Positions 1 through 9,280 are shown, counted from the stretch's first letter. The stretch is 64,000 bases of DNA from an uncultured Amylibacter sp. (GCA_905181935.1 CAJIZV010000001.1:124001-188000), one strand, 5' to 3'. Program-made: numbers and translations. Notes: a model not told the origin generated them from the letters alone.

Positions 1-1216
1 CTTGATCTTCATTCAAACCATTTTTTCCTAGGCGAGCTAGATAAAGCTTCACATCTAAGTGTATCTGTTTAATTAACTTATCTTGTTTTTTTATTGACTT
101 AGCACTTTCAGGGTCCCAAACATCATAGAGAGGCTCAATCTTAATCAACATTTGCTCTATTTTCTGACCAATACCTAATAATTCTCGTGCCGCACAATCA
201 AGGCCACGCTGAGGTCGATCCAAGACAGCTGGGTCAAGCGCACTTGTGCTTTCCATTCCTTGATCATTCGAAACTTTATTCACCATGAAACGGCATAATA
301 ATTGGCTTATAATGCCAGTTAACGGTAAAGCTATGATTAACAGGGTCAGATTAAATACAAGGTGTAAATTAATTGTTTGCCGAGCAGGGTTTGAGCCTAA
401 TAAGAAAATAATATCAGGCACAAAAACAATTAATAACGTTGCTAGTATAGCACCAGTCCCACGTAATAAAAGGTTAGCAACAATTATACGGCGCGAAATT
501 ATAGGAGCCGACAAAGTTAGCACGTATGCAATTAATGCGCCTCCTAGATTTGCTCCTAATATCATTGCGGCTGCTGCCATTAACGGCAGAATAGATTGTG
601 AGGCCAATGTGACAAATAACAAAACAGCTGCAACACTCGAATGTACTACCCACGCAAAGGCAGCCCCTATAATAAAAGCTGTTAAAAGATCACGACCTAG
701 GTATTCCATTACCATTTGTGTACCAGGATTTTCCATAATTGGCCCTGTTGAAGCACGGATCATATCTAAAGATACAAAAATCAAGGACAAACCGATAAAA
801 ATACGCCCGACTTGACGGCCACTGCTGCCATTAGCACGCAAAAATAATGATACACCCATAAGTAAAAGCAATGGAGTAAGAAACGTTAACCGAACCATCA
901 AAAGTTGGGCAACAATTGCTGAACCAAGGTCAGCACCCAACAATATTGCAAGCCCACTTACCGCAGCCAAACCACTTTTAGCAACAAAACTTGAAATAAG
1001 AATAGCCACTGCCGTTGAGCTTTGTAAAAATATTGCTGCGCCCATTCCCGAGAATGCTGCTAAAAACCGATTATTACCAGAGCGCCGCAACCAAGTACGG
1101 AGTTGATTGGAAAATCCACGCTCAACTCCAGTTCCAACCAAGCGTACAGCCCAAATCAACAAAGCAGCTGAGCCAGCAATATTTAATAAAAACAGCAATA
1201 GGTTTGGTTCATTCAT
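1..1216 (-). CDS. Na+/phosphate symporter with PhoU-like tail, partial (3' end outside window)
   Basis: Probable sodium-dependent phosphate transporter of the inner membrane (NptA / PNaS family). Translating the minus strand from the ATG at 1216 gives an open frame of 405 codons to the window edge. The N-terminal half is hydrophobic and carries the family QSST repeat motif (FLQSSTAVAI, about residues 52-61). The C-terminal part, about residues 310-405, is hydrophilic and helical with a PhoU-like look (DRPQRGLDCAARELLGIGQK). It lies 27 bp downstream of a broken metallophosphoesterase and, beyond that, a DeoR regulator on the same strand, so it may be the last gene of that operon. The phosphate theme fits the nearby ugp genes. 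The C-terminus is not visible. Direct evidence is the frame and motifs; the substrate is inferred from the family. Confidence 0.85.
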   Translation of the reverse strand, partial: MNEPNLLLFLLNIAGSAALLIWAVRLVGTGVERGFSNQLRTWLRRSGNNRFLAAFSGMGAAIFLQSSTAVAILISSFVAKSGLAAVSGLAILLGADLGSAIVAQLLMVRLTFLTPLLLLMGVSLFLRANGSSGRQVGRIFIGLSLIFVSLDMIRASTGPIMENPGTQMVMEYLGRDLLTAFIIGAAFAWVVHSSVAAVLLFVTLASQSILPLMAAAAMILGANLGGALIAYVLTLSAPIISRRIIVANLLLRGTGAILATLLIVFVPDIIFLLGSNPARQTINLHLVFNLTLLIIALPLTGIISQLLCRFMVNKVSNDQGMESTSALDPAVLDRPQRGLDCAARELLGIGQKIEQMLIKIEPLYDVWDPESAKSIKKQDKLIKQIHLDVKLYLARLGKNGLNEDQ

Positions 1217-1243
1217 TTGAATGCTTTCTTATATTATAGTTTA

Positions 1244-1762
1244 TTAAAAGGGAAATGGTCCAGAACCACAAGTAGGCCCAATACGTACTGTTTTAAATCC
1301 ATCATTCCATCGGTGTAGCAAGCAACCACCCTCTACATCCATAAACCCAACGGGAGCGTTAGAACGCGTATCATAAGCAAAGCTACTGCATGAAGAAGGC
1401 GCTGAGACTACCATATGTTTATTTATGCCGATCATCATCATAGTATGAATATGACCACATACGATCCGCATCTCACCAGTAAATTTTGAAATTATTTTCA
1501 CAAACATATCAATATTTTTTAACCCAATTTCATCCAAAAATTTAATGCCCGACTTAAATGGAGGGTGATGCAAAGCTAAAAGTACTGGCTCAGATTTAAT
1601 CTTATTTAAAGTATCATTTAGATATTGTAGCGTGTCAGGCGCCAAAACACCACTACCTTTACCTTCAATTAATGAATCAAGCCCAAGCAGGTGAACCTTA
1701 CCAACTTTTTTATGCCAATTCAGATTACCCATCTTTGGAAAAATGCCATCGTTTTGCAACAT
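1244..1762 (-). pseudogene. Metallophosphoesterase, C-terminal fragment
   Basis: About 172 codons encode only the second half of a calcineurin-like phosphodiesterase (CpdA/GpdQ style). The late metal-binding motifs are present: ALHHPPF near residue 65 and CGHIHT near residue 102. The early DxH, GDxxD and GNHD motifs, normally within the first 80-100 residues, are absent. An in-frame TAG lies one codon before the first ATG, and the upstream deoR gene ends only 33 bp away, so there is no room for the missing part. A 5' deletion is the simplest reading. In its intact form this family cleaves phosphodiesters, including glycerophosphodiesters, which would suit a neighbour of ugpBAEC. The fragment should not be catalytic. 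Confidence 0.8.
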
Positions 1763-1795
1763 TATCTAATACCACAAAGGGTTTTGTGCTCATTA

Positions 1796-2581
1796 TTATT
1801 CTCTTTCTGCCAGTAATAGCCGGTCGCCCAAACCATCAAGAAGATGATCAAATTTTACATTGGGGCGTCGATCAAGGATTACATAATCAACATTACTAAT
1901 ATTCTCTCCAAAAGCTGGAGCTATTCGTCCAAATTTTGTACAATCCGTTACCAAAATTGAGATTTGTGCATTTTCTCGTATGCGTTCACGTACTTGTACT
2001 TCTGTAGTATGAAACTCCAACAAACTGCCATCTTCAGCAACACCAGCCACACCAAAAATTCCAAACTCTGCACGATAGCGGCCAAAAAAGTCTAAAACCT
2101 CATCCCCCAGAATATCTCGATCAGGCAATCTAATTTCACCACCCGGAAGAATGATACGATTGGATAATTCATCACTCAACACCATTGCAGCACTAAGATT
2201 ATTTGTAATTACAGTTAAATTTTTACGCCTTCGTAATGCACGCGCAACACTTAATGGCGTTGATCCAATAGATATAAAGACAGTTACTCCATCAGGAATA
2301 AGCTCTGCAGCAGCTTCACCAATATCACGCTTACTTGCTAAATTAGTACCAGCTCGTTGATCAAATGGCGTATTTAAATACTCAGCACCCAGTTCAATAC
2401 GACCATGCCGCCTATTTAACTTATCGCCTTCACACAACTTATCAATATCTCGCCTTATGGTTTGCATAGAAACATCAAGTTTATCAGCTAAAGCTCCAAC
2501 AGAAACCGCCCCATGCTCTAACACAATACTTGTAATTTCGTCTCTTCGTTTGTGCTTTTTTTTTGACACAGATTGCCCCAA
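1796..2581 (-). CDS. DeoR/GlpR-family transcriptional regulator
   Basis: 261 residues, the usual length for the family. The N-terminal winged helix (about residues 12-60) contains the DeoR signature around VSMQTIRRDIDKL. The C-terminal effector domain (about 75-235) has the phosphosugar-binding pattern with ISIGST near residue 103 and VITNNLSAAMVL near 124. Family members usually sense a phosphorylated sugar or glycerol phosphate and repress the matching catabolic genes. It is transcribed away from a HAD hydrolase gene, and the 213-bp divergent gap contains a perfect 20-bp inverted repeat that could be its operator. The ugpBAEC operon downstream of that HAD gene makes glycerol-3-phosphate a reasonable guess for the effector, but this is inference. 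Confidence 0.88.
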   Translation of the reverse strand: MGQSVSKKKHKRRDEITSIVLEHGAVSVGALADKLDVSMQTIRRDIDKLCEGDKLNRRHGRIELGAEYLNTPFDQRAGTNLASKRDIGEAAAELIPDGVTVFISIGSTPLSVARALRRRKNLTVITNNLSAAMVLSDELSNRIILPGGEIRLPDRDILGDEVLDFFGRYRAEFGIFGVAGVAEDGSLLEFHTTEVQVRERIRENAQISILVTDCTKFGRIAPAFGENISNVDYVILDRRPNVKFDHLLDGLGDRLLLAERE

Positions 2582-2615
2582 ACTTTTCTAGATTCGTTCT
2601 TGTACTTTAAACATT

Positions 2616-2711
2616 AAAAAACAACAAAACAACAATATAACAATACTAAAATGTCAATATTTTCATAAAGCATATATAATATAACTTTTATTTGTTGTTT
2701 TGTTGTTTTTT
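2616..2711. promoter_or_regulatory. Long-spaced perfect inverted repeat between deoR and the HAD gene
   Basis: A 20-bp arm at 2616-2635 (A6 followed by CAACAAAACAACAA) is repeated as its exact reverse complement at 2692-2711, with 56 bp between the arms. Each arm also contains an internal ACAAC repeat. The pair lies in the divergent gap of a DeoR regulator, where its operators are expected. DeoR proteins often bind tandem or long-spaced repeats of this type, so looping or cooperative binding is plausible. The repeat is seen directly; its role is inferred. Confidence 0.55.
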
Positions 2712-2794
2712 TATTTCTTTCATTTAAATGATAAGACATAACTTTTTATAATATTACTACTAAAAGCTATCTATTCAAAGGGTACATACTATTC

Positions 2795-3698
2795 ATGCTA
2801 ACAACTCCATCCATATTTGAACGATATAAAGAAATTCGATCCCGAATGCCGCAAGTTGAGACAACAAACATGTTTGAAGATATTAAATCATTACTTGATA
2901 TTGTGGATCAAGGTACCACATTTGTTTTTAATGCTTTTGGCGTATTGAATGTTGGTGAAACACTTATAAAAGGAGCAGATAAGCGCCTAAATGAATTACG
3001 TAAATTAGGATGTGATATTAGAATCTTCACTAACGCAGCTAGCTATGATCACACTGGTGCACTAGATAAATTTCAACGCTTAGGCTTATCCGTTGACGAT
3101 GACGATGACGATGACGATGACGAAATAATTACAAGCCGGGATGCAACACTTACAGCACTAACCTCTGGCATTTGGGGAATAATCACTGCATCAGAAGACC
3201 AACTAGCTGATATTACAACGGAATTTCTTCGATTAGGCGACGATGCTGCAGCATACGATGCTGTAGACGGGATCCTTTTTTTTATCGTCATCAGGCTGGA
3301 CACATGAGCGGCAAAATATATTAACGGCGTCTCTATTAAAAAATGAACGCCCTGTGTTGATAGTAAACGCTGATCTTGTAGCACCACGAGATGATGGTTT
3401 TTCATTAAAATCAGGTCATTTTGGACATTTATTAATTGACCAAGGAATTAATAAAGTTCAATTCTTTGGTAAGCCGTTCACTAAAGTTTATGAATTATTA
3501 GAAGATAAATTAATAGATACTGCACCCAATAAAATTATTATGTGTGGGGATTCACTTCACACCGACATACTTGGCGCTGTCACTCGAGGCTGGCAAACAG
3601 TTCTAGTTACAAGTGATGGCCTGTTTTCTGGCTTTGAAACATTAAAGTTTTGCATGACATCTAATTTATTTCCAGATTGGCGATTACCATCTATCTGA
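2795..3698 (+). pseudogene. HAD-IIA hydrolase (NagD-like), frameshifted
   Basis: The reading frame from ATG 2795 matches HAD class IIA hydrolases (FGVLNVGE, then TNAASYDHTGAL) until a run of eight T at 3276-3283. There it slips into a frame that ends at 3307. Removing one T gives GILFLSSSGW and joins cleanly to the rest of the protein (RPVLIVNADLVAPR, GDSLHTDILGA, ending PDWRL), which stops at 3698. A second defect is independent of the indel: the motif that should begin with the nucleophilic Asp reads FNAFGV, so Asp appears replaced by Asn. A nine-Asp tract sits at about residues 101-109. Intact relatives would dephosphorylate a small phosphorylated metabolite. It is divergent from deoR. Decay is more likely than a pure sequencing error because of the Asp-to-Asn change. 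Confidence 0.75.
3095..3121 (+). repeat. Hexanucleotide microsatellite (GACGAT, 4.5 copies) coding for poly-Asp
   Basis: 27 bases of uninterrupted GACGAT units encode nine consecutive aspartates inside the HAD-like gene, just before EIITSRD. Because the unit is six bases, copy-number change would alter the length of the acidic tract without shifting frame. Tandem tracts like this expand by strand slippage. The same gene also has a homopolymer frameshift. Confidence 0.85.
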
Positions 3699-3747
3699 AA
3701 ACCTCAAATGATTAAGGTTTTATATATCTAAGAAATATATAATTTAG

Positions 3748-3775
3748 CTCTATTTTTGTTCACAAAAAAATAGAG
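3748..3775. terminator. Bidirectional terminator-like hairpin between HAD and lysR genes
   Basis: CTCTATTTTT (3748-3757) pairs with AAAAATAGAG (3766-3775). A T-rich arm lies on the plus strand and the matching U-run on the minus strand. It sits between the convergent 3' ends of the HAD gene and the lysR gene, the expected place for a shared intrinsic terminator. Confidence 0.55.
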
Positions 3776-3796
3776 ATCAACGTCCAAGTATTAGAT

Positions 3797-4708
3797 TTAT
3801 TTAACTACACCTTCATTTAGCCTAAAGGGACGAAGGCTTTCAGAGAAAAACTCTAAAAATTCCAATGCAATCATTGATGAAACTGATTGTGTATTGCGGA
3901 CAAGCATAAGAATATGAGGAATATTTGGCTTAAATGGCCGAATGATTAATCCACGGCTTTCATATTGACGCGCATCCATCTCACTAACAATTGAAACCCC
4001 CCTCCCCTCTGCAACTAAAATACAAGCTGTATTAAATTGTCGAGTCTCAATCCAGGTATTCATAGTTACATTATGCGACAGAAAAATCTCTTCCAAATTA
4101 TGATAAAAAGCACTTTCACGACGCGAGTGTATCATTGGCTCATCTATTAAATCTTCTGGGGTAATAATTTTTTTAGCAGCCAGCGGGTTTGCCTTTGCCA
4201 TAATGCAAACAGTTCGCATTGGTACACGCTCACATTCTACAGCAGGATGATCAGAGAACACATCAGTTATACCAAAGTCATACTGCTCTCCTATTATCCA
4301 CTCCAAAATCCGATTTGCACCATCAGGCTCAAGTGTCACAGTAACGTTTGGTCGATCCATTAAAAATTGTGATAATATATGTGGCATATGGCTTGTAGAA
4401 AAGCCTGGCAAGCAAGCAATTTTAAGATGTCCAGCCTTACCTATTGTGAGATTTTTAGTAAGTTCATCAATATGAATTAAACTATCAAGCAAGCGACTTA
4501 CTTCCCGTAGTAAGAACCGAGCTTCTTGTGTTGGAACAAGTTTTCCATTTCGCCGATAAAACAGTTGAAATTCAATTTTTTCAGCATAACTAGCCAAAAG
4601 TCTACTCACAGCAGGTTGAGAAATGTTCAACTTTTTTGCTGCAAGTGTCATACTTCCCAATTGGCCCACTGCGTGGAATGCTTCCAGTTGACGTAGCCTA
4701 ATACTCAT
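3797..4708 (-). CDS. LysR-family transcriptional regulator
   Basis: 303 residues, standard length. The N-terminal helix-turn-helix (about residues 3-60) reads LRQLEAFHAVGQLGSMTLAA then ISQPAVSRLL, the classic LysR pattern. The remainder, about residues 90-295, is the periplasmic-binding-protein-like effector domain. The gene is divergent from ugpB, with a 315-bp gap holding a 12-bp inverted repeat. LysR proteins usually regulate the divergent operon and themselves, so control of ugpBAEC is likely but not proven. The co-inducer cannot be read from the sequence. Confidence 0.9.
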   Translation of the reverse strand: MSIRLRQLEAFHAVGQLGSMTLAAKKLNISQPAVSRLLASYAEKIEFQLFYRRNGKLVPTQEARFLLREVSRLLDSLIHIDELTKNLTIGKAGHLKIACLPGFSTSHMPHILSQFLMDRPNVTVTLEPDGANRILEWIIGEQYDFGITDVFSDHPAVECERVPMRTVCIMAKANPLAAKKIITPEDLIDEPMIHSRRESAFYHNLEEIFLSHNVTMNTWIETRQFNTACILVAEGRGVSIVSEMDARQYESRGLIIRPFKPNIPHILMLVRNTQSVSSMIALEFLEFFSESLRPFRLNEGVVK

Positions 4709-4784
4709 GCTTCACCCGTATATTACTTTAACTAGTAATGTATTATATTTGATATATTACATTGGAATTTTTATCTATTATAAT

Positions 4785-4934
4785 ATGACGTTATGAATTT
4801 AGTCAATAAATACACTTGTATTATGTTTAATAGCGTGGTTCTTTTGAGTCTCAGAAATGCTTTTTAAAGGAAGACAAAAATTAACTCACTAAAACTTTTA
4901 TAAAAGCGTTACGAAAATGAAGTCATAACGTCAT
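4785..4934. promoter_or_regulatory. lysR-ugpB divergent control region with 12-bp inverted repeat
   Basis: ATGACGTTATGA at 4785-4796 recurs as its exact reverse complement at 4923-4934. The right copy belongs to a tandem GTCATAAC/GTCATAAT pair (4922-4937), and the left copy read in reverse has a similar TTCATAAC/GTCATATT pair. The right copy lies 14 bp upstream of a TTGACA at 4948-4953, a candidate -35 element for ugpB, though no convincing -10 follows. The 8-bp period differs from the 11-bp period of a PhoB box. The rest of the 315-bp gap (4709-5023) is AT-rich and I see no gene in it. Confidence 0.5.
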
Positions 4935-5023
4935 AATTTTGTTAAATTTGACACTTATCTAGAGAGTTCTAGATCGGCGCAATTAATTAGTTTGTGGCGA
5001 TATTTTAAAATAGAGGGAATATA

Positions 5024-6328
5024 ATGAAAAAATTGATTATAAAAACCATCTTAGCTGCTGGAATTGCTGCAATCGCACTGCCAGCATCAGCTAAAACTGA
5101 GCTTCAGTGGTGGCATGCTATGGGTGGGAATCTTGGGGAAACAGTAAACACGATTGCTGAGAACTATAATGCAAGCCAAAACGATTATGTAATTATACCT
5201 ACATATAAAGGTGGTTACGAAGACACGATGACAGCAGGTATTGCCGCATTCCGTGCAAAGCAACAACCACATATTCTTCAGGTTTTTGATGCAGGAGCAG
5301 CAACGATTATTAACGCTCCAGGAGCAACAATTCCAGTAGCAGACTTGATGCAAGAATATGGACAAGGTTTTAATATAGAAGATTATATTGAAGGTGTCCG
5401 TTACTTCTACGCAGATTCTGATGGAAAAATGATTGGCATGCCTTTCAACGCATCAACACCATTACTCTATTATAACAAAGAGGCATTTACAAAAGCTGGT
5501 GTCGCAAATCCTCCTGCAACATGGGAAGAGTTTGAAGCAATAGCACCAAAGCTTAAAGACGCTGGATATACTGCTTTAGCACAAAGCCATAGCCCATGGA
5601 TCTTATCTGAAAACTTCCACAGCCGACACAATTTACAATTGGCAACTGGTAACAACGGTTATGATTCAACAGATGTTGAAATTCTGTATAATAATGACAG
5701 CATGAAAATGCACTGGGGTAAAATGAAAGAATGGTTAGATGATGGCCATTACGGATTTTACGGACGTGCATGGGGTGATAACCAAGACGCATTCGTACAG
5801 AAAAAAGTAGCAATGTGGATGGGTTCATCTGGTTCATTTGGTGGTTTGAAAAAATCTACTGATTTTGAATTCGGAACAACCTTTTTACCATATTGGAAAA
5901 GCGTTATTGACGAGCCAAAAGGAACATTTATTGGCGGCGCAGCATTATTTGCAATGAGTGGTAAGTCTGATGCAGAAAATAAAGGCACTGCAGACTTTTT
6001 CTCGTATATGACCAATCCTGACAATCAGGTTTTTTGGCATAAAGCAACTGGTTATGTGCCAATTACAACAGCAGCATATGACATGGCAAAGCAAGAAGGT
6101 TATTATAGTGAATCACCCGATGCTGAAGTTGGAATTTTACAGTTAAGCCAACCAGGTGGCGAATGGACTAAAGGTTACCGCCTTGGTTACTACGTTCAAA
6201 TTCGTGAAGTTATGTACTCAAAGTTTGATGATATATTCTCTGGAAAATCTTCAGTAGATGAAGCTTTTGCAGAAATGACGGCTGAATCAAATAAATTGCT
6301 TGCAAGATTTGCAGCAACTTATAAATAA
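5024..6328 (+). CDS. ugpB: sn-glycerol-3-phosphate ABC transporter, periplasmic binding protein
   Basis: 434 residues. A Sec signal peptide of about 23 residues ends at ASA, followed by KTELQWWHAMGG. The mature protein follows E. coli UgpB closely: YNASQNDYVIIPTYKGGYED, GIAAFRAKQQPHILQVFDAG, MPFNASTPLLYYNKEAF, HKATGYVPIT and TKGYRLGYYVQIR. It captures glycerol-3-phosphate, and in this family also glycerophosphodiesters, in the periplasm and delivers them to UgpAE. The ribosome-binding site is GAGGGA about 6 bp upstream of the ATG. A strong hairpin follows the gene before ugpA, consistent with higher expression of the binding protein than of the membrane parts. Substrate is inferred by family; affinity is unknown. 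Confidence 0.95.
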   Translation: MKKLIIKTILAAGIAAIALPASAKTELQWWHAMGGNLGETVNTIAENYNASQNDYVIIPTYKGGYEDTMTAGIAAFRAKQQPHILQVFDAGAATIINAPGATIPVADLMQEYGQGFNIEDYIEGVRYFYADSDGKMIGMPFNASTPLLYYNKEAFTKAGVANPPATWEEFEAIAPKLKDAGYTALAQSHSPWILSENFHSRHNLQLATGNNGYDSTDVEILYNNDSMKMHWGKMKEWLDDGHYGFYGRAWGDNQDAFVQKKVAMWMGSSGSFGGLKKSTDFEFGTTFLPYWKSVIDEPKGTFIGGAALFAMSGKSDAENKGTADFFSYMTNPDNQVFWHKATGYVPITTAAYDMAKQEGYYSESPDAEVGILQLSQPGGEWTKGYRLGYYVQIREVMYSKFDDIFSGKSSVDEAFAEMTAESNKLLARFAATYK

Positions 6329-6337
6329 ATAACTTTT

Positions 6338-6363
6338 ACTGATGGCGTTTTGTCGCCATCAGT
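6338..6363 (+). terminator. Intercistronic hairpin after ugpB (leaky terminator or mRNA stabiliser)
   Basis: ACTGATGGCG (6338-6347) pairs perfectly with CGCCATCAGT (6354-6363) across a 6-base loop. A T-run follows at about 6369-6374. It lies in the 97-bp gap between ugpB and ugpA, which otherwise look co-transcribed, so partial termination or protection of the ugpB message from 3' decay is the likely role. Confidence 0.75.
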
Positions 6364-6425
6364 GTTCTATTTTTTGTTGGCAGCTCTTATGGAGCAGACT
6401 TATTTACTTTACTGGAGACCACTAG

Positions 6426-7304
6426 ATGAAACGCGTTCAGTTTGAACACAGTACGATTCCATATTTATTTATTGCGCCGCAAATTATAATTATTGCTATC
6501 TTTTTTCTGTGGCCAGCCGCACAAGCTGTTCATCAATCATTTTTATTGGAAGATGCTTTTGGGCTCTCGTCACAATTTGTATGGTTTAAGAATTATTTTG
6601 ATACCATCGGTGATGCCTCATGGCGTCAAGCTGCATGGTTTACGACGGTATTTTCAGTCCTAGTTACATTTTTATCACTGGGGATAGCTTTACTACTTGC
6701 CGTAAAAGCAAATGAAGTCATCCGTGGCGCAAGAACTTATAGAACAACCCTGATGTGGGCTTATGCAATTGCTCCCCCTGTTGCAGGCCTTATGGGTAAT
6801 TTAATGTTTCACCCACTCATCGGAGATTTATACAAATTTCTTAATGCTATAGGGTGGGATTTTAATCATAAACTTGACTCTTTTGATGCCGGTTTTGTTG
6901 TGGTTCTGATTGCTGTTTGGAAACAAGTTAGTGTAAACTTTATTTTCTTCTTGTCAGGACTTCAAGGGATTTCAAAAGCAGTTAATGAAGCCGCAATGAT
7001 GGACTGTAAAAGCCCAACACGTCGATTTTGGACAATTACCTTCCCATTGCTCGCCCCAACCACATTTTTTCTTATGGTAATTAATATTACCTATGCATTT
7101 TTTGAAACATTCGGCATTATCGACACCACTACTGGAGGTGCACCAGGGGGCTCAACAAATACTCTAGTGTATAAAGTATTCCAAGATGGATTTAGAGGCG
7201 CTGATCTTGGCGGGTCATCTGCTCAATCAGTTGTTTTGATGCTGATAGTATTGGCGCTGACTGTTATCCAGTTTCGTTTTATTGAACGCAAAGTACATTA
7301 TTAA
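6426..7304 (+). CDS. ugpA: sn-glycerol-3-phosphate ABC transporter permease UgpA
   Basis: 292 residues with about six membrane helices. The cytoplasmic EAA loop, which docks onto the ATPase, is visible as NEAAMMDCKSPTRRFWTITF near residue 190. The C-terminus (RFIERKVHY) matches UgpA proteins. It forms the channel together with UgpE. It stops 10 bp before the ugpE start, in a tight ugpA-ugpE-ugpC run. The start at 6426 follows a weak Shine-Dalgarno (GGAGA) region. Confidence 0.94.
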   Translation: MKRVQFEHSTIPYLFIAPQIIIIAIFFLWPAAQAVHQSFLLEDAFGLSSQFVWFKNYFDTIGDASWRQAAWFTTVFSVLVTFLSLGIALLLAVKANEVIRGARTYRTTLMWAYAIAPPVAGLMGNLMFHPLIGDLYKFLNAIGWDFNHKLDSFDAGFVVVLIAVWKQVSVNFIFFLSGLQGISKAVNEAAMMDCKSPTRRFWTITFPLLAPTTFFLMVINITYAFFETFGIIDTTTGGAPGGSTNTLVYKVFQDGFRGADLGGSSAQSVVLMLIVLALTVIQFRFIERKVHY

Positions 7305-7314
7305 GGATGAAGAT

Positions 7315-8169
7315 ATGAGCAATATTAATTGGCGTATCATTTTAAATCACACGATCCTTTTGATTGGTGTCATTTTTATGAGCCTTCCTGTTTGGGTGGC
7401 CTTCTCAACATCAACACATTCCGCAGAGACTATTTTGCGAGAAGGATTGCAGTTTTGGCCAGGTACAAACTTTATAGGCACGTACCGTGAAGTCCTATTC
7501 GAACAAGGCGGCGTAATGAAGTCAGTACTTGGAATAACCATGCTTAAAAATAGTATGATATTAGGTATTGGATTTGCAATCGGGAAAGTAATAGTCTCAA
7601 TGCTTGCCGCTTATGCGATTGTCTATTTTCGTTTTCGTTTAGCCACACCACTATTTTGGATAATTTTTCTGACATTATTGTTGCCACTTGAAGTGCGTAT
7701 TATACCTTCTTACGAAGTCGTTGCAGGCCTTGGTTTGCTCGATACCAACTTCGGGCTTATTGTTCCACTTATTGCATCAGCTACAGGTACATTTTACTTT
7801 CGCCAGTTTTTCAAATCAATACCTGAAGAATTACTTGAAGCAGCGCGTCTAGATGGCGCCACCCCTTGGCGCTTCTTTGTCGATATTTTAATTCCACTAT
7901 CAAAAACTATGATTGCAGCAATTTTAATTATTATGTTTGTTGTAGGCTGGAACCAATATCTATGGCCATTAATCATGACGACAAAAGAAGAAAACTACAC
8001 ACTCGTAATTGGCATTAAACAAATTTACCAAATTCTTTCAGAAGGCGGTGAGCTACCACAATACCAAAAAGCTTTTGCGTTGACCATACTGGCAACTTTA
8101 CCGCCAGTTCTCGTCGTATTGTTCTTCCAAAATTGGTTCGTCAAGGGCCTAGTAGAAAGTGAAAAGTAA
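7315..8169 (+). CDS. ugpE: sn-glycerol-3-phosphate ABC transporter permease UgpE
   Basis: 284 residues from the ATG at 7315, chosen over an earlier in-frame start at 7282 because AAGGATGAAG sits just before it and ugpA ends at 7304. Six membrane helices are expected. The EAA loop is [20 protein letters not shown] near residue 185. The ending VKGLVESEK is nearly the same as in E. coli UgpE. It partners with UgpA and is driven by UgpC. Its stop overlaps the ugpC start by one base. A second, divergent ugpE paralogue lies just downstream on the opposite strand. Confidence 0.94.
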   Translation: MSNINWRIILNHTILLIGVIFMSLPVWVAFSTSTHSAETILREGLQFWPGTNFIGTYREVLFEQGGVMKSVLGITMLKNSMILGIGFAIGKVIVSMLAAYAIVYFRFRLATPLFWIIFLTLLLPLEVRIIPSYEVVAGLGLLDTNFGLIVPLIASATGTFYFRQFFKSIPEELLEAARLDGATPWRFFVDILIPLSKTMIAAILIIMFVVGWNQYLWPLIMTTKEENYTLVIGIKQIYQILSEGGELPQYQKAFALTILATLPPVLVVLFFQNWFVKGLVESEK

Positions 8170-9245
8170 TGGCTACAGTTAAATTAAAGAATATTAAAAA
8201 AACCTACCCTAATGGTGCAGTTGCAGTACGGGGCGTTGATATGGCAATTGAAGACGGTGAATTTGTGGTTTTTGTTGGCCCATCTGGCTGCGGCAAATCC
8301 ACCATGTTGAGAATGGTAGCCGGTTTGGAAAACATTACTGATGGGGAAATAGAAATTGACGACCGTGTAATCAACAAAGTGTCTCCAGCTGATCGCGATG
8401 TAGCAATGGTTTTCCAAAACTATGCATTATATCCTCATATGACCGTTCGAGGGAACATGGCCTATGGCTTAAAAAATCGTGGCTTACCAAAAGCTGAGAT
8501 TAATCAAAAAGTAACTGATGCTGCTAAAATGTTGCGAATTCATGATTATCTTGATCGACAACCAAATCAGCTGTCAGGTGGACAACGTCAACGTGTCGCT
8601 ATGGGACGCGCGATTGTTCGTGACCCAAAAGTTTTTTTATTCGATGAACCACTCTCAAACTTAGATGCAAAATTACGCGTTCAAATGCGTATTGAGATAA
8701 AGCGGTTACAGAGAAGAATGGGTGTTACTTCAATTTACGTAACTCATGATCAAACTGAAGCCATGACTTTGGCCGACCGGCTTGCGGTTATAAATGATGG
8801 TCGTATCGAACAAATGGGTGCACCAATAGAACTTTATAATAATCCAGCAACGTTATTTGTTGCCTCATTCATTGGTGCGCCGCAAATAAATCTAATACCA
8901 GTTCAATTTGATGGAAAAAATCTGAACAGTGGAGATCTACAATTCTCTGGATTTAAAGACTTACCAGAAAACACAGATTTAATTTTAGGTATTCGCCCTG
9001 ATGTACTTGAACCTAACAATGATGGGCAACTTGAAATGCAGGTTGATCTTGTAGAACAGCATGGCGCTGAAAACCTCGTTTATGGTGCGTTAAATGGAGC
9101 GTCCACAACTGATGGCTATAATACAGAGATTTGTTTTAAAACTGATCAGAACACTCAACCTGCTATTGATAGTGTATTAAAATTACATTTTGATCAAAAT
9201 CACGCAATGGTGTTTAATAAAGAAACTGGTGAAAGATTAATATAA
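8169..9245 (+). CDS. ugpC: sn-glycerol-3-phosphate ABC transporter ATPase UgpC
   Basis: 358 residues, the MalK/UgpC class of ABC ATPase. Walker A is GPSGCGKS (37-44), the signature LSGGQ is at 135-139, and Walker B ends in FLFDEP (about 156-161). A TOBE/OB-fold regulatory domain follows from about residue 235, with GIRPDVLEP marking its start. It hydrolyses ATP at the inner face of the membrane to power UgpAE. It is the last gene of ugpBAEC and converges with the gene that follows. Confidence 0.94.
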   Translation: MATVKLKNIKKTYPNGAVAVRGVDMAIEDGEFVVFVGPSGCGKSTMLRMVAGLENITDGEIEIDDRVINKVSPADRDVAMVFQNYALYPHMTVRGNMAYGLKNRGLPKAEINQKVTDAAKMLRIHDYLDRQPNQLSGGQRQRVAMGRAIVRDPKVFLFDEPLSNLDAKLRVQMRIEIKRLQRRMGVTSIYVTHDQTEAMTLADRLAVINDGRIEQMGAPIELYNNPATLFVASFIGAPQINLIPVQFDGKNLNSGDLQFSGFKDLPENTDLILGIRPDVLEPNNDGQLEMQVDLVEQHGAENLVYGALNGASTTDGYNTEICFKTDQNTQPAIDSVLKLHFDQNHAMVFNKETGERLI

Positions 9246-9280
9246 ATAACTTACAATATGGTATCCAAATTAGAGGTGTA

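Noticed and set aside
285..815. Plus-strand open frame of 176 codons
   Set aside because: The opposite strand encodes the Na/Pi symporter and PhoU-like tail in a continuous frame; the plus-strand translation resembles nothing.
3095..3121. CRISPR-like or VNTR array
   Set aside because: It is a simple in-frame hexanucleotide tract with no spacers or cas genes nearby.
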